From positions 1,736,001-1,800,000 of the forward strand of contig OX337239.1 of NCBI GenBank assembly GCA_946965045.2: a DNA stretch of 64,000 nt. The letters run 5' to 3'. Positions 9,040-19,552 of this stretch are shown piece by piece (position 1 is the first letter of the stretch; each line of letters starts with the position of its first letter). The translations under genes were made by a program, and so were the position numbers. The stretch is from Epithemia pelagica. Lineage: Eukaryota; Bacillariophyta; Bacillariophyceae; Surirellales; Surirellaceae. Below the pieces are notes generated by a model. It was not told the DNA's origin and did no database searches. It saw nothing but the letters and a program-made list of their open reading frames with translations.

Positions 9040-10541
9040 ATGACGCCCTCGTCCGACAGCGAGAAACAAAATGATATGTCCTCCACAAACCGTAAACATG
9101 ATGATTCTACCACTGAAAGTCTCAACGCGTCCCAAAATTCAGTGACGGAAACAATGGAACCAACCGATTCACCCAATCGTTTCGAGACTCCTTCGTGTTC
9201 ACTCGATCGTGACGGCAATGGCCCAGAGGAAGGACCCGAGAGGGATTCAGGGATCCCTTGCCCAGTAGTGTCGCGACATGAAGAACAAACCCAAGCAGTG
9301 ACAAATGACATTGACCAAAACGTCGCCAGTGATACCATCATGGCCGTGTCCGAGGCGTTGGTCCCCAGAACTGAAACGGCCACTCCTACTCCTGTAGTAC
9401 TGGATCAGAGCAACAGCCGCAAACGCCGAAAATCAGCTCGAAATACAAATGTCAGTAGCTTGGTTTGGATATGGATATGATTTATGTAGAGCAAAATGCC
9501 ATTTCCGTTGCCTGGTAGCGAATGGTGCATCCTCTCACGCGGTACTCTTGGATTCGTATAACGCAGCGACTCTCCTGGTCCAAAACAAAATCATCCTTGG
9601 AATATCGACGCTTTGAAGAATTGTTTTTTCGCGAAGATGATAGCCATCCGGCAAGTACGTGCGGTATTCACAGGATTCGTTCTGCATCATCCTCTCCCGA
9701 GGAGACAAGGGAGCAGGAGGCATTTACGAGCAGCAGCACTCTTGTCCGAGAAACCCGGCTTTTTCAGATTGGAAATTTAACCCTGCAACAAGTCCACGTG
9801 TCTCCTAATATTTATCTGATTGATCACTTTTTGACCTCTGCCGAACTCGAGTATTTTCAACAAACAATTGGAAAAGGAAGATTTCAACGGTCGTTTGTGG
9901 ATGCTATCAATGTCGCCAGCGAAACCACAGACAATGCGGATGGACAAGAGGACGAACACGTGGACAGCACTTCCAGTAGAGACACTGCCCAGAACACTGC
10001 CCAGAACAAGGAACTTTGTACCAGCACAGATGACACTGCCTCCCAACCTCGCCAACATTCCACATTTGATGATCAACACCGGACGAGTACCTTTGTTTCC
10101 TTTCAGAAGCAACAAGATCGTGTCATTTCCGCCATTGAACAGCGCGCCGCAACTTTGCTCGGTTGCTGGTCTCCTGTCGCACGAATTGAACCCCTACAAT
10201 TGGTGCGTTATCGGCCTGGACAATTCTTTGGTGTTCATCATGATTTGGGTGATTGGCATGCCGATTCGGGTCACGTGACAGTGCCACCCAAATCGCTGCT
10301 TGTGAAACGGCGTGTGGCGACCGTGTTTTGTTACCTCAACAATTTACCTTCGTCTGAGGCGGGAGGAGAAACGCACTTTCCCCTGGCCAATGAATTGAGC
10401 ATACGGCCCAAAGAAGGACGGGCTGTCCTCTTTAGCAATATCCGAGCCACAGGTCAACCCGATCCTCGAACCATTCATGCTGGAAATCGCGTAACAGAGG
10501 GTACCAAATATGGACTCAACATTTGGATTTGTGAATCCTAA
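9040..10541 (+). CDS. 2OG-Fe(II) oxygenase, prolyl 4-hydroxylase-like
   Basis: Proposed exons 9040-9450 and 9519-10541, with a 68-bp intron (GTCAGT...GGTAG) that keeps phase 0, giving 477 residues. The first exon encodes a disordered Ser/Thr/Glu-rich region ending in a basic SRKRRKSAR patch, perhaps a nuclear signal; a start at the second-exon ATG 9522 is the alternative. The catalytic domain is clear. Counted from that second-exon Met, the HxD iron ligands are H239 and D241 in FGVHHDLG, the distal His is H319 in TIHAGNR, and the 2-oxoglutarate-binding basic residue is K329 in TEGTKYGLNIW. GGETHFP precedes the distal strand. The domain belongs to the prolyl-4-hydroxylase alpha-subunit-like group; the substrate is unknown. 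A Glu/Ser/Gln-rich insert interrupts its N-terminal half. Confidence 0.75.
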
Positions 10542-10847
10542 CCTTGCAAGAACGCACAATCTTGGGAGGTACACAACCCGACCAGTGCCACAGGATCATG
10601 GTTTGTTACGAATAATACTGTCTAAAAGAGAATCGTTTTGATTATTCTACGTTGTACCCACACACAAAATGGAAGGTTGTCGCCAGAGCCGCACAGGTCA
10701 GATCACAATTTGTACTGTTCAAACTCTTGTCGTTTTCGCTCCATCATGGGGACGTAGTTGTAGTAGTAGTAGTAGTATGATTCCCTCATATCATGCAAAA
10801 CACACATAGACACACTTGTTTCTCTAACCCTGACCCGGAAATCTCTC
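10542..10847. repeat. Convergent spacer with (GTA)n microsatellite
   Basis: About 306 bp between the 3' ends of the oxygenase and lipase-like genes, with a GTA/GTT trinucleotide run near 10755-10780. No gene seen. Confidence 0.5.
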
Positions 10848-12251
10848 TCAAGCCGACGCCTCAACGGCTGCTGCTTGTGGTGGGACCTCTGGAGCAGCCT
10901 CTGGCTTGGCTTGTTCGGGGGCCGCCTCAGGCTTTTCGACGACGGCTGTGGTCTCCGTCTCGGTCTTGGGTTCCGGAGCCAAAAAGCTGGAAACACCAAT
11001 ATCTTCGTAGAGCCTATTGAGATGCATCTTCATCAATGGGTCCTTGTTTTTCTCAATCATGCTCATGTAGTCCTTGGGTTCCTTGAAGTCCTTGGGCTTT
11101 TTGCCAAATCTTCCGAGACGTGCCACGCCATCGTCCTTGACTGTGGGATACGACGCTTTGGGACCTGCCTTGGTGGAGGCATCCAACAGCACTTGGTGTC
11201 CGGCATGGATATATTCCTTGGCCGAGGGATAAAGGGGCATGGAATCGGACGCTTGTGTGACACGAAGTGTACGGAACTTGCCGGCAATTTCCATCAACTG
11301 ACAAGCCCTCCAAAAGGCCGCATCTCCGACACGGGGCGTCGAAAAGCCAATGCTGGAGACGGGCAAGGGAATGTCCTTACTTTTAAAGGTCAAGAAAAAG
11401 GCGACAATCTGTGCCATGGCGGCCCCCATGCCGTGACCCGTGACAAAGAGACGGTGCTTGGGGTTACTTTCCATAATGGGTTTGAGGGTTGCAACAATCT
11501 CAGCCATCTTGGAAGGGGAACCACCCTTGGCAGCAGAAAACAAGTAGGAGTGAAAGCCCGAATGAAGGCCCACTTCGGAGATTCGGTCGCCCGAAATCTT
11601 GGCCTTGAGAGCACGATCCAAGATCACCTTGGTCATTTTGAAGACCACCTTGGTCATTTTGAAACTGTTTTGATTCACCCATTCTTTGTTATACTTGACC
11701 GTGTCAGGGTTGTTGGGGAAGGAGAGGATGATTCGTTTGAGCTTGTCGTCCTTGATCACAAAGAAGAACATGTCTTGTTTCTTGAGCTTGTCGGCATCCA
11801 AACCCACCACCGACACCTTACGAGTCGAAGTACGTTCCCCAATACGTTTCAAGGCCTTGATCATGTCATCCGGATTCACCTTAAAGTCACCACTCTTTTT
11901 CAAGAGTTCCTTGTTACTTTCCACAATGGGAATGATTTGGGCCAACAACAACTTGGTTGTTTTGCTGGTCTTGCCGTCGTCTTCAGTCAAGGAGGGCAAG
12001 GCGAGATCCAATCCTTTGAGGCCCTTTTCCGACGTGCGCGCGGCCTGGAACAAGTGCGACAGGTAATGGACCATGGCACCCGTTTCGGCCATTTCCATGA
12101 TTTCATCATAGAGATGATCATGCCACTCAAAGGCTGTCTGTTGCTTCTTCCAGCTCTTTTGGATCAAGGAGGCTGCCACAGATTCTTCGTCAATTTCCGG
12201 CTCGGGTACGACCGGCTCTTCGGCTTCGGTTCCTGACAAAATGTTGCCCAT
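10848..12251 (-). CDS. Class-3 lipase paralogue lacking catalytic residues (pseudo-lipase)
   Basis: Single exon, 467 residues from ATG 12251. The N-terminus MGNILS fits N-myristoylation. Residues 27-38 (ASLIQKSWKKQQ) resemble an IQ motif. The core aligns with the intact lipase at 16066-17397 (LHSGFHSYL with VHSGFYNAM; STPRVGDAAFWRACQ with SPRVGDSYFLRACQ). The nucleophile elbow reads TGHGMGA, with Gly274 where the paralogue has Ser285. The oxyanion FRGT becomes FPNN. The probable His in YDHGDY (H408 of the paralogue) aligns with Pro392. Asp336 and His349 remain. The protein is therefore probably not a hydrolase and may bind lipid or a partner. FKMTKV is duplicated near residue 200, and the C-terminus is Glu/Pro/Ala-rich. 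Confidence 0.8.
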   Translation of the reverse strand: MGNILSGTEAEEPVVPEPEIDEESVAASLIQKSWKKQQTAFEWHDHLYDEIMEMAETGAMVHYLSHLFQAARTSEKGLKGLDLALPSLTEDDGKTSKTTKLLLAQIIPIVESNKELLKKSGDFKVNPDDMIKALKRIGERTSTRKVSVVGLDADKLKKQDMFFFVIKDDKLKRIILSFPNNPDTVKYNKEWVNQNSFKMTKVVFKMTKVILDRALKAKISGDRISEVGLHSGFHSYLFSAAKGGSPSKMAEIVATLKPIMESNPKHRLFVTGHGMGAAMAQIVAFFLTFKSKDIPLPVSSIGFSTPRVGDAAFWRACQLMEIAGKFRTLRVTQASDSMPLYPSAKEYIHAGHQVLLDASTKAGPKASYPTVKDDGVARLGRFGKKPKDFKEPKDYMSMIEKNKDPLMKMHLNRLYEDIGVSSFLAPEPKTETETTAVVEKPEAAPEQAKPEAAPEVPPQAAAVEASA

Positions 12252-13077
12252 GGTTCAACTCAAGAGTTGGTACGAATGAAGAAAAGAAGAGAGAGAGATT
12301 AGGAGGCACTTTGGACCAGTGAATGGGAAGGACTTTTACCAATTTGAATGGATCTCGTTCGCTGTTGTGTGTTCCGTTTGACGACGAGAGGGTCACAATA
12401 ACTCTCTCCCTTCCAGCACAACACCACCAGATGTGTCCTTGTCGTTTTGGGGGATTCTGTTCTCCACAAAAAGATTTTTTTCCTTGGGTGTGTTCTCGAA
12501 TTTTTTGTTCGCCCTCTTCTTTTTGCAGTTCTTGTAGCTTTTTTGGAGTACGACGAGTGAATTTACAAGACCAAAATGGACCGTCCAGCGTTCCCCCAAC
12601 AGAAACTAAATAGAAGCGCTGGATGCAGAAATTGATTCTGATCCCATGCCGGCTCGCATGGGGCTTCCCCCATAAAACATGAACACGACTAAAACGATGC
12701 GCGCTCGTATGTCCCGGAAAATTGGTCTCGCGCCTCAGTCGCCTTACGGTCGGTGGAATGAAACCCGCCAACCGCCAAAGCCAAAGACACGTCGTCCTCC
12801 CGCCAACGGCATCTCTATCGCTCCCCTCCATTTGGTTCAACCATTTCTGAAAGAACGACGAAGCAAACGATACAAACAAGATCCCTCTTATCTTCTTTCG
12901 ATTGCCAAGAAATACACTTGGACACAGTAGGATCAAAGATCACTATCGCCCTAAACAGCTTGCGTCAAGAAGAAAGAGATTTAAAGAGAGGCACGAGGAG
13001 AGAGTTCGCTTCATCAATCGAGGCGCACTCCTGGGTATCGTAATTTGGAGACAGTATTGGACGTGATCATCATCATC
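12252..13077. other. Divergent intergenic region, possible upstream ORF
   Basis: Lies between two divergently transcribed genes. An 83-codon ATG frame (12679-12930, plus) encodes a basic peptide with no recognised domain and could be an upstream ORF of the DnaJ gene or chance. A small inverted repeat CCCATGC...GCATGGG lies near 12643-12663. Confidence 0.35.
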
Positions 13078-15447
13078 ATGTTGGGAACCTTTTTGTTGTT
13101 GCATGTTTTTCCGGCCGTCTTGCCACCCAAGGACGCGGATTCGGAACAAGACGAGTATTATCATATTTTGGGGTTGACCGCCTCCAAGCGAAGTACGAGT
13201 GCCGATGACATTCGCAAGGCATATCGCAAATTGAGTTTGGAATTGCATCCCGACAAGATTGCCCAACGAGGCTCTCGGGCCAAATACACGGCCGAGGAAG
13301 CGGCAGCCTTGTACGAAAAAGTCCAAGAGGCCTATTCGGTCTTGAATGACAAGAAGGAACGATCCAAGTACCATTCCGTCAATTGTTCGGTAGCGCGCTA
13401 CAAATTTATTTATCAGCAAGGATGGATGCATCCTCTCGTGATTCTAGAAAATATTTCCAAGGCTTCCTGTTGGGATAAATTTCGATTGGTGTTGGTGGCC
13501 ATGACGGTCATTTTTTGCCTCCTCCTTCAACCCATTTTGATTGCCGCCAAAGTCAATGCCGACTTGAGCGATTCCGATCCTCTCAATACGGCCAATTGGA
13601 ATGCTATTTTGGTTCCCTTTTATATTCTCTACTCGCTGTTTATTCTTTTCCAGTTGCTCATTTTTGTCGTGACGAGACAACGCCTGTACTTGATGGAATT
13701 TTTGCAACATGTCTGTTTCTTGGTGGGAACCATTTTGGTGGTTCGAGAATGGGAACGAGACGGACGACCGCGAGCGTCGGCCGAATGGAACAAGTTGAGT
13801 ACGCCCTTTTATTTGGCTGTCATGTTCAAATTTGCAGCCTTGGCGGAACGAATTCAATCCTTTTGGCAAATCCATGACAAGTTGGTCTCTCCCGAAAAAA
13901 TGACGGTTCTGGTACAGGAACAAATCCAAAAACAGCAACAACAAGAGCAACAAACCAGTAGTACTAATCCGGGGGAAGATGGACAAGAATTGAATGCCGA
14001 CCATGTGGAAGAATTGTTGCGTCAAACCTTTGTTGTGGTGACACCCAACGAGTTGTCCTATGCGACCAGTGTGGCCTTGTTGGAACAAACGAGTGGAGAA
14101 TCCTTGACGGACGAGGAAGTGGAATTGCTCAAAGTGCAGTCCAGTCCCGAGTATGAGCATTTGCAAGAGCAAATTGGTCGAACCACGTCGGCCTTGTTGC
14201 AAACCATGCTGTACGGTCCCACCTTGATTGCCCTCATTGCGGCCAAACTGCTTGATCATATTGACGCCAGTTGGTGGGTCGTCTTTTTGCCCGTTTGGAT
14301 TTATTTGGGATGGCAACTCTTGCAATCCTGCTTTACCTGTTGTTGCCTGGTAAGCGCCATTCCACACGAAGAAGAAGGTGATGATGATCATGGCGGTGAT
14401 TCGGCGGCAGGCAATGACAATGCAACCGAAAATGACAAGGAACCCAAAGCAACGGAAAAGGATGGTGATGAAAACAAAGAGGGTACCGACGACTCGAAAC
14501 CATCTTCCGATGATCCAAAGTCGAGTGATAAGCCCAGCACTGATAACACCAACAGTCCAGACGGTGATGGTGAAGAGGGGGGCTCAAACGACAACCAAGA
14601 TCCTCTCGCGGCATCATCATCGGGTGTTTCCTCACGGTTGTTTGAACCACCCACTTCATTTGATGCGAAAAACAAGGAAACGAGTGACGACGACGACAAG
14701 GCAGATACCGATGCCAATGCTGCCGAGGAAGGAAGAGCAACAGATAATGCAACGGAAACCAAGGCTGACGGTGAAAAAGAAGGAGAGGAGGAGGATGATG
14801 GTATTGATCACGGAGATGCCGAAGAAGCCTTTCGACAATGGCAACGGGCCCATGCGCAAGCTGCAGACAATGCCGTTGTGGAAGCTCAAGCTCGAGCACA
14901 AGCGACATGTTGCTCAAGTGTCTTTTATCTCATTACCATTTGTTTAATTGTGGGTAAACTGGAAGATTCGTATGATGGTGACGAAGGCTTCAATGCCTTT
15001 TGGGTATTGTTCCCGACCTTTTTGATTGCCGGGCTTCTCGTGTGTTGCTTTTGTTGTCTGGTATACTCCACACCGGACGTGGCGAAAATGGAAAAAATGA
15101 TTCGGCAAAACGAGGATACCCAAGGTGTCACCGAAACTCAACCAACCAATGCACAAGATGAAGAGGAAGGTGGCCCTACAATAATACCTCCTGCAGCCTC
15201 GGAATCGGGGGTGGAAGTCACTGCAACATCCTCCTCACATCACAGCGACAAGGTCACAACGCCCCTGGCACAGCCGCCTTCCACAGCAGAAGAGCCTGCC
15301 GCAGAAACTGCAATGCCAAACGACGACGGAAACAACACGAATGACGACGATGACAAGATAGAAGCACCCCCACAAAGTAATGAATCAGCCGAAGGTGAAA
15401 AAGATGGCGCAAACGATGCTACGGATGACATCAATGATTTGGATTAA
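13078..15447 (+). CDS. Multi-pass membrane DnaJ (J-domain) protein
   Basis: Starts at ATG 13078; the open frame extends to a TTG at 13045, which is not used here. 789 residues. A hydrophobic N-terminal segment is followed by a J domain (about residues 26-97) with the HPD tripeptide at 57-59 in LELHPDK. Hydrophobic segments then follow (LVAMTVIFCLLLQPILI, FYILYSLFILFQLLIFVV, FLQHVCFLVGTILVV and others), a WWVVFLPVWIYLGWQL segment recalling TMEM185-type proteins, a long acidic Asp/Glu/Ser/Asn region, and two more hydrophobic segments near 620-680 before an acidic tail. The J domain would recruit an Hsp70 at a membrane, probably the ER (inference). Length and acidic insert are unusual for a J protein. 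Confidence 0.75.
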   Translation: MLGTFLLLHVFPAVLPPKDADSEQDEYYHILGLTASKRSTSADDIRKAYRKLSLELHPDKIAQRGSRAKYTAEEAAALYEKVQEAYSVLNDKKERSKYHSVNCSVARYKFIYQQGWMHPLVILENISKASCWDKFRLVLVAMTVIFCLLLQPILIAAKVNADLSDSDPLNTANWNAILVPFYILYSLFILFQLLIFVVTRQRLYLMEFLQHVCFLVGTILVVREWERDGRPRASAEWNKLSTPFYLAVMFKFAALAERIQSFWQIHDKLVSPEKMTVLVQEQIQKQQQQEQQTSSTNPGEDGQELNADHVEELLRQTFVVVTPNELSYATSVALLEQTSGESLTDEEVELLKVQSSPEYEHLQEQIGRTTSALLQTMLYGPTLIALIAAKLLDHIDASWWVVFLPVWIYLGWQLLQSCFTCCCLVSAIPHEEEGDDDHGGDSAAGNDNATENDKEPKATEKDGDENKEGTDDSKPSSDDPKSSDKPSTDNTNSPDGDGEEGGSNDNQDPLAASSSGVSSRLFEPPTSFDAKNKETSDDDDKADTDANAAEEGRATDNATETKADGEKEGEEEDDGIDHGDAEEAFRQWQRAHAQAADNAVVEAQARAQATCCSSVFYLITICLIVGKLEDSYDGDEGFNAFWVLFPTFLIAGLLVCCFCCLVYSTPDVAKMEKMIRQNEDTQGVTETQPTNAQDEEEGGPTIIPPAASESGVEVTATSSSHHSDKVTTPLAQPPSTAEEPAAETAMPNDDGNNTNDDDDKIEAPPQSNESAEGEKDGANDATDDINDLD

Positions 15448-16065
15448 TGGAGACAATGCTGGTGGAGCAGGTACACGTTAGGTGCTCCCATTACTCCAAG
15501 TTGAAAAGTACGGCCAAGAGCCAAGAGCATCCTCGCTGCCCGACAGTTGGATCTTGTTATCTTGTCGTATGGTCTTGAACATGTTTCTGGGATAATTGGA
15601 TAGAGTAATCGATGCCCGAGATCTTTTTTTGTACAACTATGATCGTATTAACTGTCATGGCCTGTTATGGCTGCATCAATCGACATAGCTTTCCGTCGGT
15701 CGCTCATCCTGTGCAGGAATATGGCGCGACTGAACCACACTCATTTTTCTGTTGGGGGGTGATGCGAGCAAGACTGGACCAAAAAAAGATTCCCACGATC
15801 TATTCTATCGTCGAGACTGGACCAAAAAAAGATTCCCACGATCTATTCTATCGTCGAGAGATCTTTCTGCACTGCGTTGATACTCCATATCAGAAGACTT
15901 TTCATAGTTGTTTCCAAACATTGCGGGCTGTGTCAACTGTGTTCGCTTCGAAGATCCCCCTCAACGCTATCGTTTCATTTTCGTGACTTGTTTTGTCATT
16001 CTTGTCTTATCCCCACACTCACGAATTGTGGAGCGAAGCAAGCAACCAATAGAAAGTAGAACAAG
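15448..16065. repeat. Intergenic with a perfect 43-bp tandem duplication
   Basis: A 43-bp segment beginning AGACTGGACC occurs twice head to tail, 15771-15813 and 15814-15856, without mismatch. No gene is seen. The 3' part is the probable leader of the lipase gene at 16066. Confidence 0.65.
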
Positions 16066-17397
16066 ATGGGCAACTCTTCTTCCTCACCACCGCCACAATC
16101 GACAACCCCAGCGACTGTCCAAGCTTCGTCGACAGGAACCATGCGCGTCCCAGTACCGAATGGCCCTCAACCCGAGAACCTGTTTCTGGAAGTACGCGAC
16201 ATGGCCGAGGTCTCGTTTTTGATTTATTCGTTTGCCTATCTGTTGGCTGCCGCTCGTGTTTTGTCGGACGAGAATCGAGACCATCAAGATCTCAAAACAA
16301 AATTGTTCCAATTGCAATCGTTTGTGGATGCCAATGGAAATTCCACGGAACAATCCAATTTAGCTACAACCGTCTTTACGCCGAAATCCATTCAAACCAT
16401 TATCAAGAACAATCAAGCGGCCCTCGTGGAGTTGCAAAAAGAAGAAAAGTTGGCATCCGCCTGGGATGCGGACGCTGTGTTGCAAATGCTCGACAATTTG
16501 CAAAAGCGTGTACCCAAAAATAATCCGACGGCCTTGTCCTTGGTACAATATGACGATGTCTTTCAGCAGGATGAATTGGTCTATGCCATTGGCAAGGATG
16601 ATGTCAATCGTCGCATCACGTTGGTTTTCCGAGGTACTGAATCTTCGAATCTCTTGGGATCGGCCAGTTACAACTGGAAATCAAATTTGCAGATTCAGAA
16701 GACCAAGATCCATCCTTTGCCCGAAGTATTGAAGCCGCTTCTCAAAGAGGATGGTATTAAGCGTGTCTGGGTCCATTCTGGCTTTTACAACGCAATGATG
16801 AAGCAAACCAAAACCACCGCCGACTCCCCCCTCACTACCAAATATCAACAAATCTTGGAAACAGTCCAACGATCTTTGAAAGCTCATCCCGGATATCAGC
16901 TCTATGTCACTGGTCACTCCTTGGGTGGGGCCTTGTCCACTTTGTTCGCATTTTTCTTGGCATGTGAACCTTCGTTACCCAAACCGGTTGTGTGTTGCAA
17001 TTATGCGTCTCCCCGCGTCGGTGATTCCTACTTTTTGCGGGCTTGTCAAGCCCTGGAACGCAAGTCTCTCTTGCGCATGTTCCGTGTTATCAATGACAAG
17101 GATTCCGTGGCGGTGATTCCCAGTTTCAACTATAGTCATGTAGGCTTTCAAATCCGTATGCCGGTTCAAGACGATGACGAATCCAAACCAGAGCTGACCT
17201 ATCCCAAGTTGACGGATTCATGGTGGAATCGATTCGGACGAGCATGGGGCAATTCTGTCGTGTCGAGTTTCAATCTCTCCTACGATCATGGTGACTATAG
17301 TAAACGCATCTTTATCAAACAAAAGGAATTGGAAAGTTTCCCCAATATCGGTGAATTGTATCGCACCAAGACGAATTTGACCGGCTTTGAAGTATAG
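16066..17397 (+). CDS. Class-3 (alpha/beta-hydrolase) lipase, intact
   Basis: Single exon, 443 residues. MGNSSSS at the N-terminus fits N-myristoylation, so the enzyme is probably held at a cytosolic membrane face (inference). Lipase class-3 marks are complete: LVFRGTE (oxyanion, 186-192), VHSGF (about 236), TGHSLGGAL with nucleophile Ser285, SPRVGD (about 315), an Asp in NDKDSV (D344/D346) and His in YSHVG (H358) or YDHGDY (H408). The last is my preferred catalytic His, because the paralogue that lost Ser has also lost it. The family cleaves acyl esters of glycerolipids. It is paralogous to the pseudo-lipase at 10848-12251. Confidence 0.85.
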   Translation: MGNSSSSPPPQSTTPATVQASSTGTMRVPVPNGPQPENLFLEVRDMAEVSFLIYSFAYLLAAARVLSDENRDHQDLKTKLFQLQSFVDANGNSTEQSNLATTVFTPKSIQTIIKNNQAALVELQKEEKLASAWDADAVLQMLDNLQKRVPKNNPTALSLVQYDDVFQQDELVYAIGKDDVNRRITLVFRGTESSNLLGSASYNWKSNLQIQKTKIHPLPEVLKPLLKEDGIKRVWVHSGFYNAMMKQTKTTADSPLTTKYQQILETVQRSLKAHPGYQLYVTGHSLGGALSTLFAFFLACEPSLPKPVVCCNYASPRVGDSYFLRACQALERKSLLRMFRVINDKDSVAVIPSFNYSHVGFQIRMPVQDDDESKPELTYPKLTDSWWNRFGRAWGNSVVSSFNLSYDHGDYSKRIFIKQKELESFPNIGELYRTKTNLTGFEV

Positions 17398-17833
17398 AGC
17401 CAAGATCTCAAGTACGAGAGAGAGAGACCGAAACACAAGTTGCACGTTCACCTGTCATTCAAGATTTCGTTCTCATCAATACAATGTATCCTTGTGTTCA
17501 CTCGAACGTCCTCGGTTTTGGTAACTCCATCTCTGATTCAACAACTATAGCTTTATCCATGTTCCTAGGTAGTTATGACACCATTACGTAAAATTTAGGC
17601 ACCATTTGCTCCCGATTCTTTGTCATGGAGGTAACAAGGGTTGATCGGGTGACTACTCCTTAGGAGCTTCCTCTACTGGTAGTGGTCGTTCTCGAGTAGA
17701 CATAGACTACGTAGCTTTGCCATCGGTCGCTCTTTTCTTTGATTCGTTTTACGGAGGCACATGACAATTGCCCTCGCGAAAAACGCGAAGCGAGAGGACG
17801 AGGGACGACCATGGCAAGAGAAACAACACGAAA
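17398..17833. other. Intergenic, no gene recognised
   Basis: Includes a CCTAGGTAG word (about 17567) like those in the repeat island, and the leader of the glycosyltransferase gene. A frame starting at TTG 17768 is only an upstream extension without ATG. Confidence 0.4.
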
Positions 17834-19552
17834 ATGGGAAATACGAGGGATCATTCAGCGTCCTTGATCAACAATTTCTTCCCAACATTGTCCAAACGAT
17901 GGAGACGACCTAGCAAAATTCTGGTGGCATTGTTTTTTGTGACAATGGTTTTTCTGGGTCTTCAAGTGGCGAGTCAACATCAGATTTCGCATCTCTTGGT
18001 GGACGACCCATCCGTCGCGATATCTTCGTTCTCCAAGTCAAGAGGGAAAGAGCATCCACAAAAACAAAGCCTTGCTAGTTTGAAAAGCCAGAGTTTGGAG
18101 GCGCCAAATGAGCCAACAACACCGCAATACCACGTTGTGTTTTCGACCAGTTGTTCGGAACAACAGCATTGGGAATCCATGGTGTTCTTTTATCACGCCT
18201 TCAAGGTCAAACAGCAAGGAACAGTCACACGGATTGTTAGTGGATGCGTCAAGGCCAAGCAAGAAGAAGAACAGAGGAACTTTTTTATCCAATACATTCA
18301 ACCTCTCAATCCTTCAAACTTTTTTATTCACTTCACACCCGACTTTGCGAAGGTTCATCCTACCACTGCCTATGGAGGGACGTACAAATACATGAACAAA
18401 CGTAAGTTGGTAGCAAGATCGTACGATGGTTCTGGACTTTGGACTTTTCCCTTTTTTTCTTACTGCTTGTCTGTTCTCAGCATTCGGTCTAAGACACTGG
18501 ATGGAACATGGATTCCTTAACATGCCATCGTCATCATCGAAAGAAGACGATATTATCATGTTAATGGACCCCGATATGATTCTGTTGCGTCCATTGACGC
18601 ACGACTTTTCCAAAGTGGAGGATCACTTTTGGGTCGATTCTTCATCACCGAGAACTCGAGTGGTTCGACATGGATTTCCAATGGCCCAACAAGATGGATA
18701 TTTGAACAATCTTTGGAGAACCCTCAACATGACTTATATTGTCGGATCTTCTTCGCATTTGCCCATTCCACCGTCGAAAGAAGGGCCGATTCACTGGAAT
18801 ACAGGTCCGCCCTATTTGGCCACAGCTCGTAAGTACTAATACTTGTCATGTCGCAACAAAACTTTCGAATTCTCGGCATCACCTCATTGACTTCCCTTGT
18901 GCCATCGGTATTTCTTTCTTATGACGGTCATTAACCCATGCTAAAAGGTGACATGTATCAAATCGCTTTGAAATGGACGGAATATACACCTCGTGTACTG
19001 GACCTTCACCCAAAACTGTTTGCGGAAATGTTTGGTTTCATTTTTGCAACAGTTCAGCTGAACCTTCCATTCACCATGATGAAGAGCATTGTTGTTTCCA
19101 CTACCACATCACGGTATGGTTTTGACGGTGGCTGAAAGAGGATGGCATATTTTGCGGTCATGGATACCACAGCTCACCTCTTTGTGTTCGTGTCCCATGT
19201 TTCATTTCTCCTTTGCAGTGATCGGGAAGGATGGGCATTTGTTGACCAGCTTCCACAGGAACAAGTTTGTAACCCTACGGACCGTCATGGCACTACGAAG
19301 TTACCCATAGTTCTTCATTATTGCGAACGGTACGATTGTGAATCAGCTCACACATTCCAGTGTTCACCTGATCTCATGAATTTTGCTGTCTTGAATATGC
19401 CTCACAGGTACATGTACGGTCCCATGTTCTTCTCCAAGTATCGTTTAAAGAAGAACATTATGGACTGCGACAAACGCCTGATGCAACCGCCACCGTCCTC
19501 GTTTGTCGGACAATACAACTACAGCATAGACCCTCCTCGGTACGACAAGTAG
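17834..19552 (+). CDS. Type II membrane glycosyltransferase (HPAT/peptidyl-Ser galactosyltransferase-like)
   Basis: Four exons: 17834-18401, 18481-18828, 18948-19113 and 19219-19552. Donors are GTAAGT, GTAAGT and GTATGG; the acceptors end in CAG, AAG and CAG. All phases join, giving 471 residues. A short basic cytosolic tail and a hydrophobic anchor (ILVALFFVTMVFLGLQV) indicate a Golgi/ER type II protein. The lumenal part begins YHVVFSTSCSEQQHWESM, has VTRIVSG and PFGLRHWMEH, and then a sugar-nucleotide site in DDIIMLMDPDMILLRPL (DPD at 219-221). This arrangement matches plant and algal hydroxyproline O-arabinosyltransferases and peptidyl-serine alpha-galactosyltransferases. GT95 and GT96 cannot be told apart here. 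The likely role is O-glycosylation of secreted proteins. Confidence 0.75.

Noticed and set aside
10875-12236. 453-codon plus-strand frame opposite the lipase-like gene
   Set aside because: It is an exact antisense shadow; the minus-strand frame has the class-3 lipase fold and a matching paralogue.
12679-12930. 83-codon ATG frame upstream of the DnaJ gene
   Set aside because: No homology or domain; kept only as a possible upstream ORF in the intergenic note.
12190-12936. 248-codon minus-strand frame across the divergent promoter
   Set aside because: Overlaps the lipase start in another frame and has no domain.
13444-14391. 315-codon minus-strand frame inside the DnaJ gene
   Set aside because: Antisense shadow of the membrane and Gln-rich codons; no domain.
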